Of a stretch of 64,000 nucleotides of DNA, positions 18,582-28,200 are shown piece after piece. Source of the DNA: Azonexus sp. (GTDB taxonomy: Bacteria; Pseudomonadota; Gammaproteobacteria; Burkholderiales; Rhodocyclaceae); contig JAUYSK010000026.1 of the NCBI GenBank assembly GCA_030696345.1, forward strand, positions 46,246 to 110,245, written 5' to 3'. Below the pieces are notes generated by a model. It worked only from the letters and a program-made list of their open reading frames with translations, had not been told where the DNA came from and searched no databases. Position numbers and translations under genes: made by a program. The stretch's first letter is position 1. Each line of letters opens with the position of its first letter.

Positions 18582-19329
18582 GCCGGGCCAGGTGAGCGGA
18601 GAGCGCGGCGTGATCAGAAATTTTTGACCAGGGCTGGCCGCAATGCACTTTGGTCTGTTGCACGTTGAAACCACGAACGTAGATGCGGTCAAGCCGGAAC
18701 ATCGGCATCGCTGCCGGAAAGCTCCGTACCGGCAGACCGCCGCGGTCGCTGAAGACCTCGGTCAGGCCGAGGCTTTGCGTCAGTCGCCGGCCGGCCCCAT
18801 TGCCCCAGTCGTTGAAATCGCCGGCAATGATAAGTGGCGACCTGGGCTCGGCCATGCGGTTGAGGTAATCAGCCAGAGCGCTCACCTGTTTGCGCCGGGA
18901 GTAACCGAACAGCGACAGGTGGACGCAGACGCAATGGACGGCCGGTCCGTTCGGGACTTCGATGCGGCAATGCAGCAGGCCGCGCTTCTCGAACTGCAGG
19001 TGGGTGACATCCTGGTTGTGCGAATGCAGGATGGGAAAACGGGACAGGATGGCGTTACCGTGGTGGCCGTGATCATAGAGCACGTTGTGGCCGTAGGCAG
19101 AGTCCGACCAGACATCCTCAGCCAGGAACTCGTGCTGCGCCGAGTCCGGCCAGTCGTCATGGTTCTCGGCATGGCCGAGGTGCAGCCCCTGCACCTCCTG
19201 CAGGAAGACGATATCGGGATTGAGGTGGCGCAGACTTTCGCGCAGCTCATGCACCATCATCCGCCGGTTGAATTGCGAGAATCCCTTGTGGATATTGAAG
19301 GTGGTGATGTGCAAATCGGGAGGGAACAC
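18571..19329 (-). CDS. YbhP-like endonuclease/exonuclease/phosphatase family protein
   Basis: The ~252-aa protein has the EEP fold: TTFNIHKGFSQFNRR at the N-terminus, DIVFLQEVQGLH with the metal-binding glutamate, NAILSRFPIL, IIAGDFNDWG, and SDHAALSAHL at the end, supplying the catalytic Asn/Asp/His. The closest layout I recognise is E. coli YbhP, which sits upstream of clsB. The start is uncertain: GTG 19329 has AAGAGAG nine bases upstream, while TTG 19389 is only 10 bp after pelG. No signal peptide is visible. The substrate is unknown; a lipid or nucleic acid phosphodiester is possible. Confidence 0.85.
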   Translation of the reverse strand: MFPPDLHITTFNIHKGFSQFNRRMMVHELRESLRHLNPDIVFLQEVQGLHLGHAENHDDWPDSAQHEFLAEDVWSDSAYGHNVLYDHGHHGNAILSRFPILHSHNQDVTHLQFEKRGLLHCRIEVPNGPAVHCVCVHLSLFGYSRRKQVSALADYLNRMAEPRSPLIIAGDFNDWGNGAGRRLTQSLGLTEVFSDRGGLPVRSFPAAMPMFRLDRIYVRGFNVQQTKVHCGQPWSKISDHAALSAHLARHGS

Positions 19330-19399
19330 CTTGACCGGCTCTCTTGTAGTTTGCCGGATCGAACGATCCGGAAGCTGACAGAGTAACAAGCCTTGGCGC

Positions 19400-20773
19400 T
19401 TATTGCAGCATGAAGGTCTCGTATTCCAGTCGGCCGAGCTGGCGGGAGAGCAGCCAGAGGGCGGTGACCAAGGTGATCAGCACCGACAGCGTGAAGCCGT
19501 AGCCGTAGAAGGCGGCGCCGAGTGCGAGACTGGCGGCGGTGAGCAGGCAATTGAGGACGACGAACTCCAGGCAAAGCCAAAGCACGATGCGCCGCTGGTC
19601 GAGGTAGAAGAAGACGTTGAGGATGGCCATCAAGCCGACCTGCAGGCCGGCACCGACGACCTGCACGTGGAGCAGGGGCAGGTAGAGTAGCGAGATGCCG
19701 AGGGCGTCGAGCAGGGCAGGGCCAGCGACGAAAGTGACGAGGACGGCGAGGGCCTGGATCTTGCCAATTTCGCTGAGGCCCTGCTGGATGGCATAGACCA
19801 TCTCGTCGCGCATGTTCTCGATGTATTCCAGCGAGCCGCCGCTGCGTACGGCATCGTAGAAGCGATCGTAGTATTCGACGAAGTCGGTTTCGATGCGGAC
19901 CAGGAAAACCGCCATGCCGGGGATGATCGACAGGTAGGAGAGGAAGACAGGCAGATCGTAGATCAGCGAGGCCTGCAGGCGGCCGATGATCGGGTCCGAG
20001 GTCGGCGGGAAATACCAGAACATGAACTTGTCGATCCAGATGCCGAGGTTGTAGAGGAAACCGATCGCCATCAGCGAGGGGTAGAGCCAGTCGCGGCGAA
20101 GGAAGTCAAAGGTGATGAGCGGGCCGGGCATACGGAAATCGCGCACGGTTAGCACCCACATGCCGACCATGAGCAGCAGGTTGCCGCCGACGAAACCCCC
20201 GAGCAGGCCTTCCAGTCCGTAACGGCGCAGCCACAGGGCAGTGGCGACGATCAGCGCGTAGGAGAGGGCGAACAGGAATACGATGGCGCGATAGCGCTTC
20301 ATGCCCGAGAGCAGCACGGTCAATATCCAGACGCCGCACATGGCCGCGAAGCCGGTCAGCATGAGCAGCCGGTAGAGTAGCCCCTGGCCGGGCAGCAGGA
20401 CGAACAGTGCGAGGCTGCCGAGGCCGCCGGCAGCGGTGAAGACAAGCAGCAGAAGACCGTGCAGGTTGGGCAGGATCATCGACTTCTTTTTCTCGAACAG
20501 GCGGTCCGAAATAAAGCGCGTGAAGGCAAGCTGGACCAGGCCGGTGAGGATCAGACTGCTCGCTACCAGATAGGTTACCGAGGTCTGGAACTGTGTTACC
20601 AGATGGTCGGGCACAACGACGCTGGCGCTGAAGATGCCGATCAGCAGGATGCCGACGATGGAGAAGACCCACGGGCCGGAGCCGATGATGCCGGCGTAGG
20701 CGTAGGCCTCAATCAGGCCGACCAGGGTGTTCTTGCGCAGCAGGCGGCGCAGTTCGAAGCCGATGCCAGCCAT
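19400..20773 (-). CDS. pelG: PelG, inner-membrane Pel polysaccharide transporter
   Basis: The 457-aa protein is nearly the size of Pseudomonas PelG (about 456 aa). It begins MAGIGFELRRLLRK and contains about twelve hydrophobic helices with few charged loops, as expected for this flippase-like family. PelG forms the inner-membrane complex with PelD and PelE, recruiting the PelF glycosyltransferase and moving the polymer to the periplasm. It starts on the last base of the pelF stop (TAATG), a coupled arrangement, and is the last canonical pel gene. Confidence 0.95.
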   Translation of the reverse strand: MAGIGFELRRLLRKNTLVGLIEAYAYAGIIGSGPWVFSIVGILLIGIFSASVVVPDHLVTQFQTSVTYLVASSLILTGLVQLAFTRFISDRLFEKKKSMILPNLHGLLLLVFTAAGGLGSLALFVLLPGQGLLYRLLMLTGFAAMCGVWILTVLLSGMKRYRAIVFLFALSYALIVATALWLRRYGLEGLLGGFVGGNLLLMVGMWVLTVRDFRMPGPLITFDFLRRDWLYPSLMAIGFLYNLGIWIDKFMFWYFPPTSDPIIGRLQASLIYDLPVFLSYLSIIPGMAVFLVRIETDFVEYYDRFYDAVRSGGSLEYIENMRDEMVYAIQQGLSEIGKIQALAVLVTFVAGPALLDALGISLLYLPLLHVQVVGAGLQVGLMAILNVFFYLDQRRIVLWLCLEFVVLNCLLTAASLALGAAFYGYGFTLSVLITLVTALWLLSRQLGRLEYETFMLQ

Positions 20774-22305
20774 TAGCGAAAGCCCTCGCTGCGCGCCAAC
20801 GCGCCTTCATAGACATCGCGATAACGACCGAACATCAGGTCGTCGGTGTAATAACGTTCGACGCGTTCGATACCGGCCCGGCTGGCGGCCTGCCAGTTTT
20901 CCGTATGGCTGAGCAAGGCGAGCGCGGCATCGGCCAGCGCCTGCGGTTCGGCGATCGGCACGACAGCGCCGGACACGCCAATCGCACGATCCGCCTCATC
21001 GAGGCCTTCGATCAACTGGCGGCAGGAGCCGACGTCAGTCGATACGGTTGGTACCCCGGCGGCGTAGCCTTCGAGGATGACCAAGGGCAGTGCCTCGCTG
21101 ATCGACGAGAGAATGATCAGACCGATTTTCGGCATCAGTTCTTCGACCTTCTGGAAGCCAAGGAAACGGACATGGTTCTCCAGGCCCAGACTGCGCACCA
21201 GGTCATGGCATTCCTCGGCGTAGGCAGGATCTTCATCCTCGGGGCCGGCGATCCAGCCTTCAGCATCGGGCATCTGGTTGACCACGCGGCGCATGGCGCG
21301 GATGAAGGTCTTGATGTCCTTGATCGGCACGACGCGGCCGATCAGGCACAGTACCGGCGGTGGCTCGGTGGGACGGAGGGGGCGCAGCGGCGCGAAGCGC
21401 TGAAGGCTGATGCCGTTCGGGATATTGCGGGTGCGCGCCGGATCGGCGCCGTCGGCGACCTGGCGCAGGCGGTTGGTCTCGTAAAGCGCGACGATGGGAT
21501 CGGCGGCGTCGTAGCAGAAACGGCCGAGCCATTCGAAGAAACGGATCCACATCTGACGGAAATAAGAGAGCTCGGTCGGGTCGCGCTGAAAAACGTTGCG
21601 GTTGTCGCGGATCCACTCGCTCTTGAAGAGGTCGATCTTGCGTTCCTTGGTGTAGATGCCATGTTCCGAGAGGACCAGCGGCAGGCCACGCGCCTGGTGC
21701 AGCAGGGCGCCGAGGAAGCCGGCGTAGCCGGTCGACACGGTATGCAGCACCTTTACCCGCGGCAGGTTCTGGGCGATGCGGGCGAGCTTCCAGAGCGGCT
21801 GGTGCATGATGCGCACGGTCCAAAAATAGTCGACGAAAGAGGGATCGGTGCAGTGGCGCCGGTAGCGGTCGCAGATGATGTTCCAGGACTCCTCGCTATA
21901 GAGGAAATCCTCCAGCGTCAGCGGGCCACTTGGCAGCATGGCACGCGCCACGTCACGGAAGGAGGCGAGTGCAGCAGCAGGGTCGTCGGACAGGTGGAGA
22001 TGTTCGTGTAGTTCGGTTGCGGCGGCAAAGGCTGCAGAATTGCCGGCACGCCCCCGTGGTTTTTCATTTTTGCCAAGATCGCCATAGAGGTAATGCGTTT
22101 CGATATGCACGACATTGGCCGGCAGTTCGTACTTCCGCGGACCGTAATCCTCAGGCCGGCTGCCCAGAAAGACGATGGCGAAGCGGTATTCGGGATAGGC
22201 CCGGATGATCTGGTTGACCCAGCTCGACACCCCGCCGCTGACATAGGGGAAGGTGCCTTCGAGCAGGAGAGCGATGTCGGCCTCGACGACCGGTGTGGCA
22301 TTCAT
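20773..22305 (-). CDS. pelF: PelF, cytoplasmic glycosyltransferase of Pel synthesis
   Basis: The 510-aa GT4-family enzyme begins ALLLEGTFPYVSGGVSSWVNQ after a short leader and has a GT-B C-terminal half with LCLIGRVVPIKDIKTFI and SISEALPLVILEGYAAGVPTV, the nucleotide-sugar binding region with the conserved glutamates. PelF polymerises N-acetylated hexosamines from UDP-sugars. ATG 22305 overlaps the pelE stop (ATGA) and gives the family length; the longer upstream frame lies inside pelE and is unlikely. Confidence 0.96.
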   Translation of the reverse strand: MNATPVVEADIALLLEGTFPYVSGGVSSWVNQIIRAYPEYRFAIVFLGSRPEDYGPRKYELPANVVHIETHYLYGDLGKNEKPRGRAGNSAAFAAATELHEHLHLSDDPAAALASFRDVARAMLPSGPLTLEDFLYSEESWNIICDRYRRHCTDPSFVDYFWTVRIMHQPLWKLARIAQNLPRVKVLHTVSTGYAGFLGALLHQARGLPLVLSEHGIYTKERKIDLFKSEWIRDNRNVFQRDPTELSYFRQMWIRFFEWLGRFCYDAADPIVALYETNRLRQVADGADPARTRNIPNGISLQRFAPLRPLRPTEPPPVLCLIGRVVPIKDIKTFIRAMRRVVNQMPDAEGWIAGPEDEDPAYAEECHDLVRSLGLENHVRFLGFQKVEELMPKIGLIILSSISEALPLVILEGYAAGVPTVSTDVGSCRQLIEGLDEADRAIGVSGAVVPIAEPQALADAALALLSHTENWQAASRAGIERVERYYTDDLMFGRYRDVYEGALARSEGFR

Positions 22306-23306
22306 TGCTTGCTCCAGCAATCGATTACCGGCTGCAGGCGGGGCAGCGAGCGCCATTGCGACAGTTCGTTCATGATTTTGCGTACGGCCGGGAAATCACG
22401 GCGGATGTAGTGAATCTCCGCCTGGTAGGGCAGAACACGGGTGGCTGGCAGGCCGAGCGCAAGGGCCTGGTTGTAGGCTTCCCCGGCTTCGTCGTCGTGG
22501 CCGAGAGCATGCAGAAGGCGGCCGCGCCGCAATTTGAGCGGCGCGTGTTCGGGCTGACTGGCGAGAAACCGGTCGCAGTAGGCGAGCGACTCGCGGATGG
22601 CATAGTCGCGCAGGTCACCCTGGGCCAGCTCCTGGTAGACAAGTTCCCAGTAGAGGTCGGAGAGGCGTTGCGCGGTGTCCATCGCCAGTATTTCGTCGCG
22701 GCTTTCTTCAGCGGCGCGGAGTTGTCGCAGTGCCGCATCGATCGCCCGATTGATGCCCTTTTCCTTGTTGTCGAGCATGCCGTAGGCGAGCAGCCTGATG
22801 TCCTCGTTGGTGTCGCTTAGTACGCCGCGCAGCAGGGGCGAGGAGACCCGGCCGGGGACGTACTGCAGGGCGACCATGGCGCCGACGCGGGCTTCGGCCG
22901 GCACCTGCGGATTGCCCAGGAAGGAGCGCAGGCCGGACTGGCGGAAAGCGGCATGTGGTCGCTGGTGGGGGTCGAAAGCGGGTAATTGCACGGCCTCGAA
23001 GCTGTCCGGTGCCACTTGGCTGCGGTAGTGGCGCAGCCAGATGGCGGCGAGACAAACGCCGATGAAGCCAACCACCGGAAGGGCATAGCTGATTGCCGCG
23101 ATCAGGAAAAAGCGCGGCCGGCGTTTCTGCATGCCGTCGTTGGGCAGCAGCATTGCCGCATAGAACGCCAGCGCCACGCTGGCCAGCAGATGGATGGCGA
23201 GATAGGAGGCGAGCGCGGCGTCGCTGTGGGACCCGAGAAAGAGCGGGCCACTCCAGGCGCCCAGTTCGAGCATCGTGGCCAGGTAGGCGAATTTAATCTG
23301 GGGCAT
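22302..23306 (-). CDS. pelE: PelE, inner-membrane TPR scaffold protein
   Basis: The 334-aa protein has N-terminal membrane helices (LASYLAIHLLASVALAFYAAMLL and FFLIAAISYALPVVGFIGVCLAAIWL) followed by a helical C-terminal region with TPR-like repeats (SDLYWELVYQELAQGDLRDYA; LLHALGHDDEAGEAYNQAL). PelE joins PelD and PelG in the membrane export complex and helps bind PelF. It overlaps pelD by 14 bases and pelF by four. Confidence 0.93.
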   Translation of the reverse strand: MPQIKFAYLATMLELGAWSGPLFLGSHSDAALASYLAIHLLASVALAFYAAMLLPNDGMQKRRPRFFLIAAISYALPVVGFIGVCLAAIWLRHYRSQVAPDSFEAVQLPAFDPHQRPHAAFRQSGLRSFLGNPQVPAEARVGAMVALQYVPGRVSSPLLRGVLSDTNEDIRLLAYGMLDNKEKGINRAIDAALRQLRAAEESRDEILAMDTAQRLSDLYWELVYQELAQGDLRDYAIRESLAYCDRFLASQPEHAPLKLRRGRLLHALGHDDEAGEAYNQALALGLPATRVLPYQAEIHYIRRDFPAVRKIMNELSQWRSLPRLQPVIDCWSKQ

Positions 23307-24693
23307 GGGCGATGCGGGCTAGGCGTTGGATGACCTCGCGCGGCGGTGCATTGTCGAGGAGCAGTACGTGCGGGAAAACGCCCAGTTCGCTGAGCCTTCG
23401 GTCGCCCTTCTGGGCAGCCCACTGTTCCAGTCGCGCGAGATAGCCTTCGGCTGATGATTGGTCGCCGAGCGGCATGAGTGTCGCCAGGGTCAGGCCGCTT
23501 TCGGTGGCAATCAGCCAGTATTCGTCGAGGCCGCGCTTGAGGCGCATGATCTGCAGCGGCAGGTCGGCCTCGATGGCGCGCATATGGAATTTGAGGGCGA
23601 CTAATACGCTCGGAATGCGGGTTGCCTGGCGCAGGTGCCACAGACGCTGCATTTCGAAGGCGAAGGGTTGCGGGCAGTCGGGGAACTCGGCAAGGATGGG
23701 GGTCGCCAGTTTCTGGGCGGCCAGGCCGTCGGCGTAGTAGCTGAGCAGGAGGTTGATGGTCTGCAGGGTTTCGTCCTGCAGCGCGAAGAAGGGCAGTTCC
23801 TCGACGGTGAGCAGGCCGAGAACGTCGCCGTTGAGGTCGATCGCGGGGGCGACTATGAGATAGCGCGTGCGCTGCTGCATCTCTTCGCTGGCCTGGCCTA
23901 CGTGGCAGAGGCGACGCATTTCCAGCGCCTGTTCGACCAGGGGGTCGCCAGTGCGGAGATTGTCGGCGGTGCCGATACGGGCGACCGGGATATGTTCCGG
24001 CAGGCCGTTGATCATGCGGTGGAAGGCGGCTGATTCGAGCTGGCAATACTGGGCCAGCAGGCGGAGCAGGGCGAGGCCGCTGCTAGCCGCGGCCTCGCCG
24101 CTCTGTTCCTGAAGCAGGCGCAGGGCATCGCGCATCGACATCGGGCGGCTGATCAGGTCCTGTTCCAGACGGTCGTGCGACAGGCGCAGCAGGTAGTGCT
24201 GGTGGGTCAGATGTTCGAGACGCTGGTCGAGGTAGATCTGCATGGTCTCGGCGCGCCGGGTACGGGCCAGCCAGAGGCTGGAAAATTCGCCGACCAGCAT
24301 GACGAGGATCAGGCCGCCGAGAAAGTGAAGCTTGGGGAAGTCGTCGTAGTGGCCCGCGTTGAGCGCCAGCCAGGCGGCGAGCAGGACGCCCGCACCGCCC
24401 AGTCCGGCGAGCGGACCGTAGCGCAGGGCGAGGATGATCGGGGCGAGCCAGGTCCAGGGGAAGCTGGTTGCGGTCAGCAGCGGGTCCTCGGCATTGACCG
24501 CCGAACCGATGACGACGGCGGCCAAGGGCAGAAGCAGGATCTCACCGAGCATCGCGGCAGGCCGCACGCTGGTCGAGGTCAGCTTGCCGAGCACGATGTC
24601 GGTCAGGTCGCCGGGCTTGCCGTCCCGGGAGTCGGTGCCGATGTTGCCGGTCATGCTGCGCGGCCGGCGGCCGAGAAGCCCGTGGTTCTTCAT
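23293..24693 (-). CDS. pelD: PelD, c-di-GMP receptor for Pel export
   Basis: The 466-aa protein has membrane helices in residues ~47-130, a short coiled coil, a GAF domain (ALLRLLAQYCQLESAAFHRM onwards) and a degenerate C-terminal GGDEF. The c-di-GMP site RxxD is present as RGLD (R387, D390), the same motif used by Pseudomonas PelD. Binding of c-di-GMP switches on Pel polymerisation after translation. With several c-di-GMP enzymes in the window, this is the likely effector they act on. Confidence 0.95.
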   Translation of the reverse strand: MKNHGLLGRRPRSMTGNIGTDSRDGKPGDLTDIVLGKLTSTSVRPAAMLGEILLLPLAAVVIGSAVNAEDPLLTATSFPWTWLAPIILALRYGPLAGLGGAGVLLAAWLALNAGHYDDFPKLHFLGGLILVMLVGEFSSLWLARTRRAETMQIYLDQRLEHLTHQHYLLRLSHDRLEQDLISRPMSMRDALRLLQEQSGEAAASSGLALLRLLAQYCQLESAAFHRMINGLPEHIPVARIGTADNLRTGDPLVEQALEMRRLCHVGQASEEMQQRTRYLIVAPAIDLNGDVLGLLTVEELPFFALQDETLQTINLLLSYYADGLAAQKLATPILAEFPDCPQPFAFEMQRLWHLRQATRIPSVLVALKFHMRAIEADLPLQIMRLKRGLDEYWLIATESGLTLATLMPLGDQSSAEGYLARLEQWAAQKGDRRLSELGVFPHVLLLDNAPPREVIQRLARIAHAPD

Positions 24694-24711
24694 CTTCGTC
24701 GCCGCCGTCGC

Positions 24712-25254
24712 TTAGCGAGCGCCGGCCAGGCCGGTCTTGAGCAGGTCGCGGATCAGTTGTTGCGCCACCGCCGAGAGCGCCTCGCGGCTCCAGCCGCTCT
24801 TGCCGCCGGTGCCGCTCCATAGCGTCTCGCCGCTGGTCACGTCGATGATTTGCAAAGTCACGCCGGCCGCCGGCTCGCCATCGACACCGACCTTGTAGCG
24901 CCATTCGTCCACCGCGCCGCCGAGGGCGTAGCGGGCACCCTGCTGCTTCGCCCAGGCCAGGGCCTCGTCCTGCTGCTTGCGCTCGCCAGCATCGAACAGC
25001 GCTTCCTGCTGCGCCGCGCCGGGGTGGCGCTTGACCGACTTCATGCCGTTGGTGCGCAGCAGGGCCTCGGCGATTGCCTCGGCGCGGCTTCCGGCGAGCG
25101 GCGTTTCGGTGTGGTTGGCGAAGGGTAGTACGACCCAGGCCGCATTGCGGTCGAGTTCGGGCGACTGGCCTCGATCCATGGTGGTACAGGCGGCGAGCAG
25201 ACAGAGGAGGCCGGCGGCGAACAGCAGGCGCAGAGGTGTTGGGCGGTGGGTCAT
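24712..25254 (-). CDS. pelC: PelC, outer-membrane lipoprotein of Pel secretion
   Basis: The 180-aa protein has a lipoprotein signal ending in the lipobox LLAAC (cysteine about residue 22). The remainder has the PelC fold features, including WVVLPFANHTETPLAGSRAEAIA and LQIIDVTSGETLWSGTG near the C-terminus. PelC forms a dodecameric ring on the periplasmic face of the outer membrane that funnels Pel to PelB. It lies 31 bp after pelB and 18 bp before pelD. Confidence 0.93.
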   Translation of the reverse strand: MTHRPTPLRLLFAAGLLCLLAACTTMDRGQSPELDRNAAWVVLPFANHTETPLAGSRAEAIAEALLRTNGMKSVKRHPGAAQQEALFDAGERKQQDEALAWAKQQGARYALGGAVDEWRYKVGVDGEPAAGVTLQIIDVTSGETLWSGTGGKSGWSREALSAVAQQLIRDLLKTGLAGAR

Positions 25255-25285
25255 GGTGTTTTCCCGGTTAGGTTGATTGATGTGG

Positions 25286-28200
25286 TCAGTAATGGATGCG
25301 GTAGGTCAGTTGCAGGTCACGCACCTGGCCGCCCAGTTGTATCCCGGATTTGGCGATGCCCAGGGTAAGGGCGATATGATCGGCGCCGAAAACGCTGCCG
25401 GCAATACCCAGGCGCAGGTTGTAGCCGGCGCCGAGGCTGCTGTGCCATGTGCCGGCCAAGCTGCCGAAGGGGCGTGTGGCGCGGGTGTATTCCTTTTCGT
25501 GGCGGACGTCGGACGAGACACGCAGGCCATAGAAGCTGAAGTCTTCCGGCAGGAAATAGCCGGGGCCCGGCGTGAAGCCAAGTGGATAGAGGCGTGAGAC
25601 GACGGTATCCTGCCGATTGAAGTGACTGAGGTCGTCCTTGCGGTCGTACTGATGGTTCGACCAGAAGGCGCTGAATTCGAGGTCGCGCGCCTCCTGGCGA
25701 TAGGTGTGCGAGTAGGTCAGCGCCGTGTGCATGCCGCTGCCCAGCTCGCCGCCTGTCTGTAACTGGTAGCGTTCGTGCCAGTGTTCGAACAGGATCTGGT
25801 CGAGCCGGGTCGGGCGGTAGCGCAGGCTCAGCGCTACCCGGTCCTTCATGCCGGCGACGCGCAGGGCCAGGGTATCCGAGGTGGGCAGTTGGGTGCCAGC
25901 GGTGAATCCGAAGCTCAGGCGGTTGTCGATGCGCTGTTCGCGTTCGACTTGCAGCGGGGTGTAGCGGGCGAAGCTTTCGCGCTGGCCGAGGGTGATACGC
26001 GTTTCGCCATCGCCATGCTGCCAGTTGAGACGGGCATTGAAGAGGGCTTCGCTCGGCACATTGCGAATGACGTTTTCGTCGCGTACCTGCCGGTCGATAC
26101 GGCCGGCGTCTATGTCGAGCGAGAGGCGCGGTTCGATCGCCAGGTGGTAGCTGGCACCGCCGAGGAGTTCGTCGATGCTGACCAGTTCGCGGCGGGCGAG
26201 GGCGATGCCGGCGCTGTCGCTGAAGGCGAGCAGGGTTTCGGTCAGTTGCAGGTGCGTCGGGTCATCGTCAGTCTGGTCGGACTGCGCCTCGAAGGCGGCA
26301 GTCTGCGCCAAGCGCAGATCATGCACGGCACGGGCGGCATTGACCCGGTCGTAACGCGGCAGGCGCTCGTCGAATTCGCTGAGCAACTGGCCGGTCGCCG
26401 CCTTGTCGTCCTCGGCCAGGGCGGCCGTGATCTCGGCCCAGAGTGGCCGGTTGGCCTTGCTGCTGCGCGTTCGGGCGTACTGCTGCCAGAGGAAGCCGCG
26501 TTCGGCCGTGTATTCGCCGCTGTCCTGAAGCCAGCCGATGGCGGTTTCGGCCGCGGCGTTCGAATAGTTGCCGCGCGCATCGCGATCGAGGCGCAGGAGT
26601 TCGCGCAGGGCATCACGGCCGACGTCACCAGGGCGTTGAGTGAGCAGCAGGCGGGTCCGGGCGAGGCGCCGCGTCTGGTCGAGGCCTTCCTCGGTGAGCC
26701 AGCGACGACGTGCTTCCAGCCGACTGGTCTGGCCCCGGGTGGCTTGCCATTCGGTGCTCAGCAGGTGGCGGCGCAGCCGCCAGGCGCGGTCGGACTGCTG
26801 ATTCTGGTCAAGGGCGTCGGCGTAGTTCATAAGCCAGAGAAAATCGTCGCGGTGGTTGGCGATGCGCGGCGTCAGGTAGCGTTGCAGCGCTACCTGGGGT
26901 AGCGACAGTGCCTGGTAGGCCGAGGCTAGCGTGTCGTGCAGGCCGGCATTGCGACGCCAGGCCATTTCGTGGCTGGCGAGCAGCTTGCGCAGCGCGACCG
27001 CGTCGTTGCCATCGATCAGTAGCCAGAGCAGGGCCTGCTGCATCTCTGCCGAATCCGGTGCGAGACGCAGTCCGGTTTCGAAGCTGCGGCGTGCGGCGAC
27101 CAATTGGCCGGTGTTCTGCTGCCAGGTGCCGAGCAGGCGCAGGAAGGCCGGGTCGGCCTGAAGTGCATGCCGGGGCGCGGCCGGGTCGGCAGCGAACTGG
27201 CGCAGCAGGGCGCCCATTTCCGGCCAGCGGTTGCGTCCGGCGTAAAGCGTCAGCGCCTGAATCAAGTGGCGTGGTTGCTCGAAGCGTTGCCAGGCCTGGG
27301 CGGCAACTTGGGCGGCTTCCAGTGGCCGGTTGCCGGCAAGCAGGCGGATCAGGCCGTCGTGGTCGCCGACGTTGGCGTGCGAGGATGCGGCGAGGCGGCG
27401 GAAGGCGTCGATGGCCAGTTCATCCTGCTCCTGGATTTCGGCGAGCTGGCCGGTCAGGCGCCAGTAGTCGACGTCCGCATCCGAGCTCAGTGCCGCATTG
27501 GCGCTGGCGCGCTCCAGCCATTTCAGGCCTTCCTCGCCACGACCTTGCTGCAGGAGCAGGCTGGCCAGTCGCAGGGCGCGGCCGGAAGTCAGTTGCGCCG
27601 GGTTGGCGAAGAGGCGTTCCCAGGCTGCGATGGCGGTATCGGTTCGGCCGGCGCGCTCGGCCAGTTCGGCAAGCAGTTCGAGTAAAGCCGGCCGATTCTG
27701 GCGTTCGAGCAGGGCGATGGCTGGCAGCGGCTCACCATGGCGCTCGTAGGCGGCCACCAGCTCGCGCGCCAAGCGGAGGTCGCCGGGTTTGTCTGCCAGT
27801 TCGCGGCGCAGGGCAGGAATCAGGGCAGCATCATCGAACAGGCCTGGGGCCAGCCGCAACACGGCTTGCCAGGCTTCATCCTTGTCTACCGTCTGGGCGA
27901 CTTTCAGCCAGTTTTCCAGGGCGATCTCGGGGCGGCCCGTCCATTCCGCAACGCGCGCCAAGCGTTCGCGCCAGGCCAGGTTGTCGGGTGCCTGGCGTAC
28001 GGCAGAACTGGCGACCTGCCAGGCATCCTCCAGCTTGCGCGCCTCCAGGAAGACGTCGTAGCCGAGGGTGTAAATCCTGTCGTCGAAGACGATGCCCGGG
28101 CCGCTTTGCTTCGCCTTTTGCGAGACGCCGATGATGCTGCCGTCGCCCCAGGCGCGGGCAATCTGCAGGGCCTGCCACTGGCGTTGCAGGGATAGGCGCA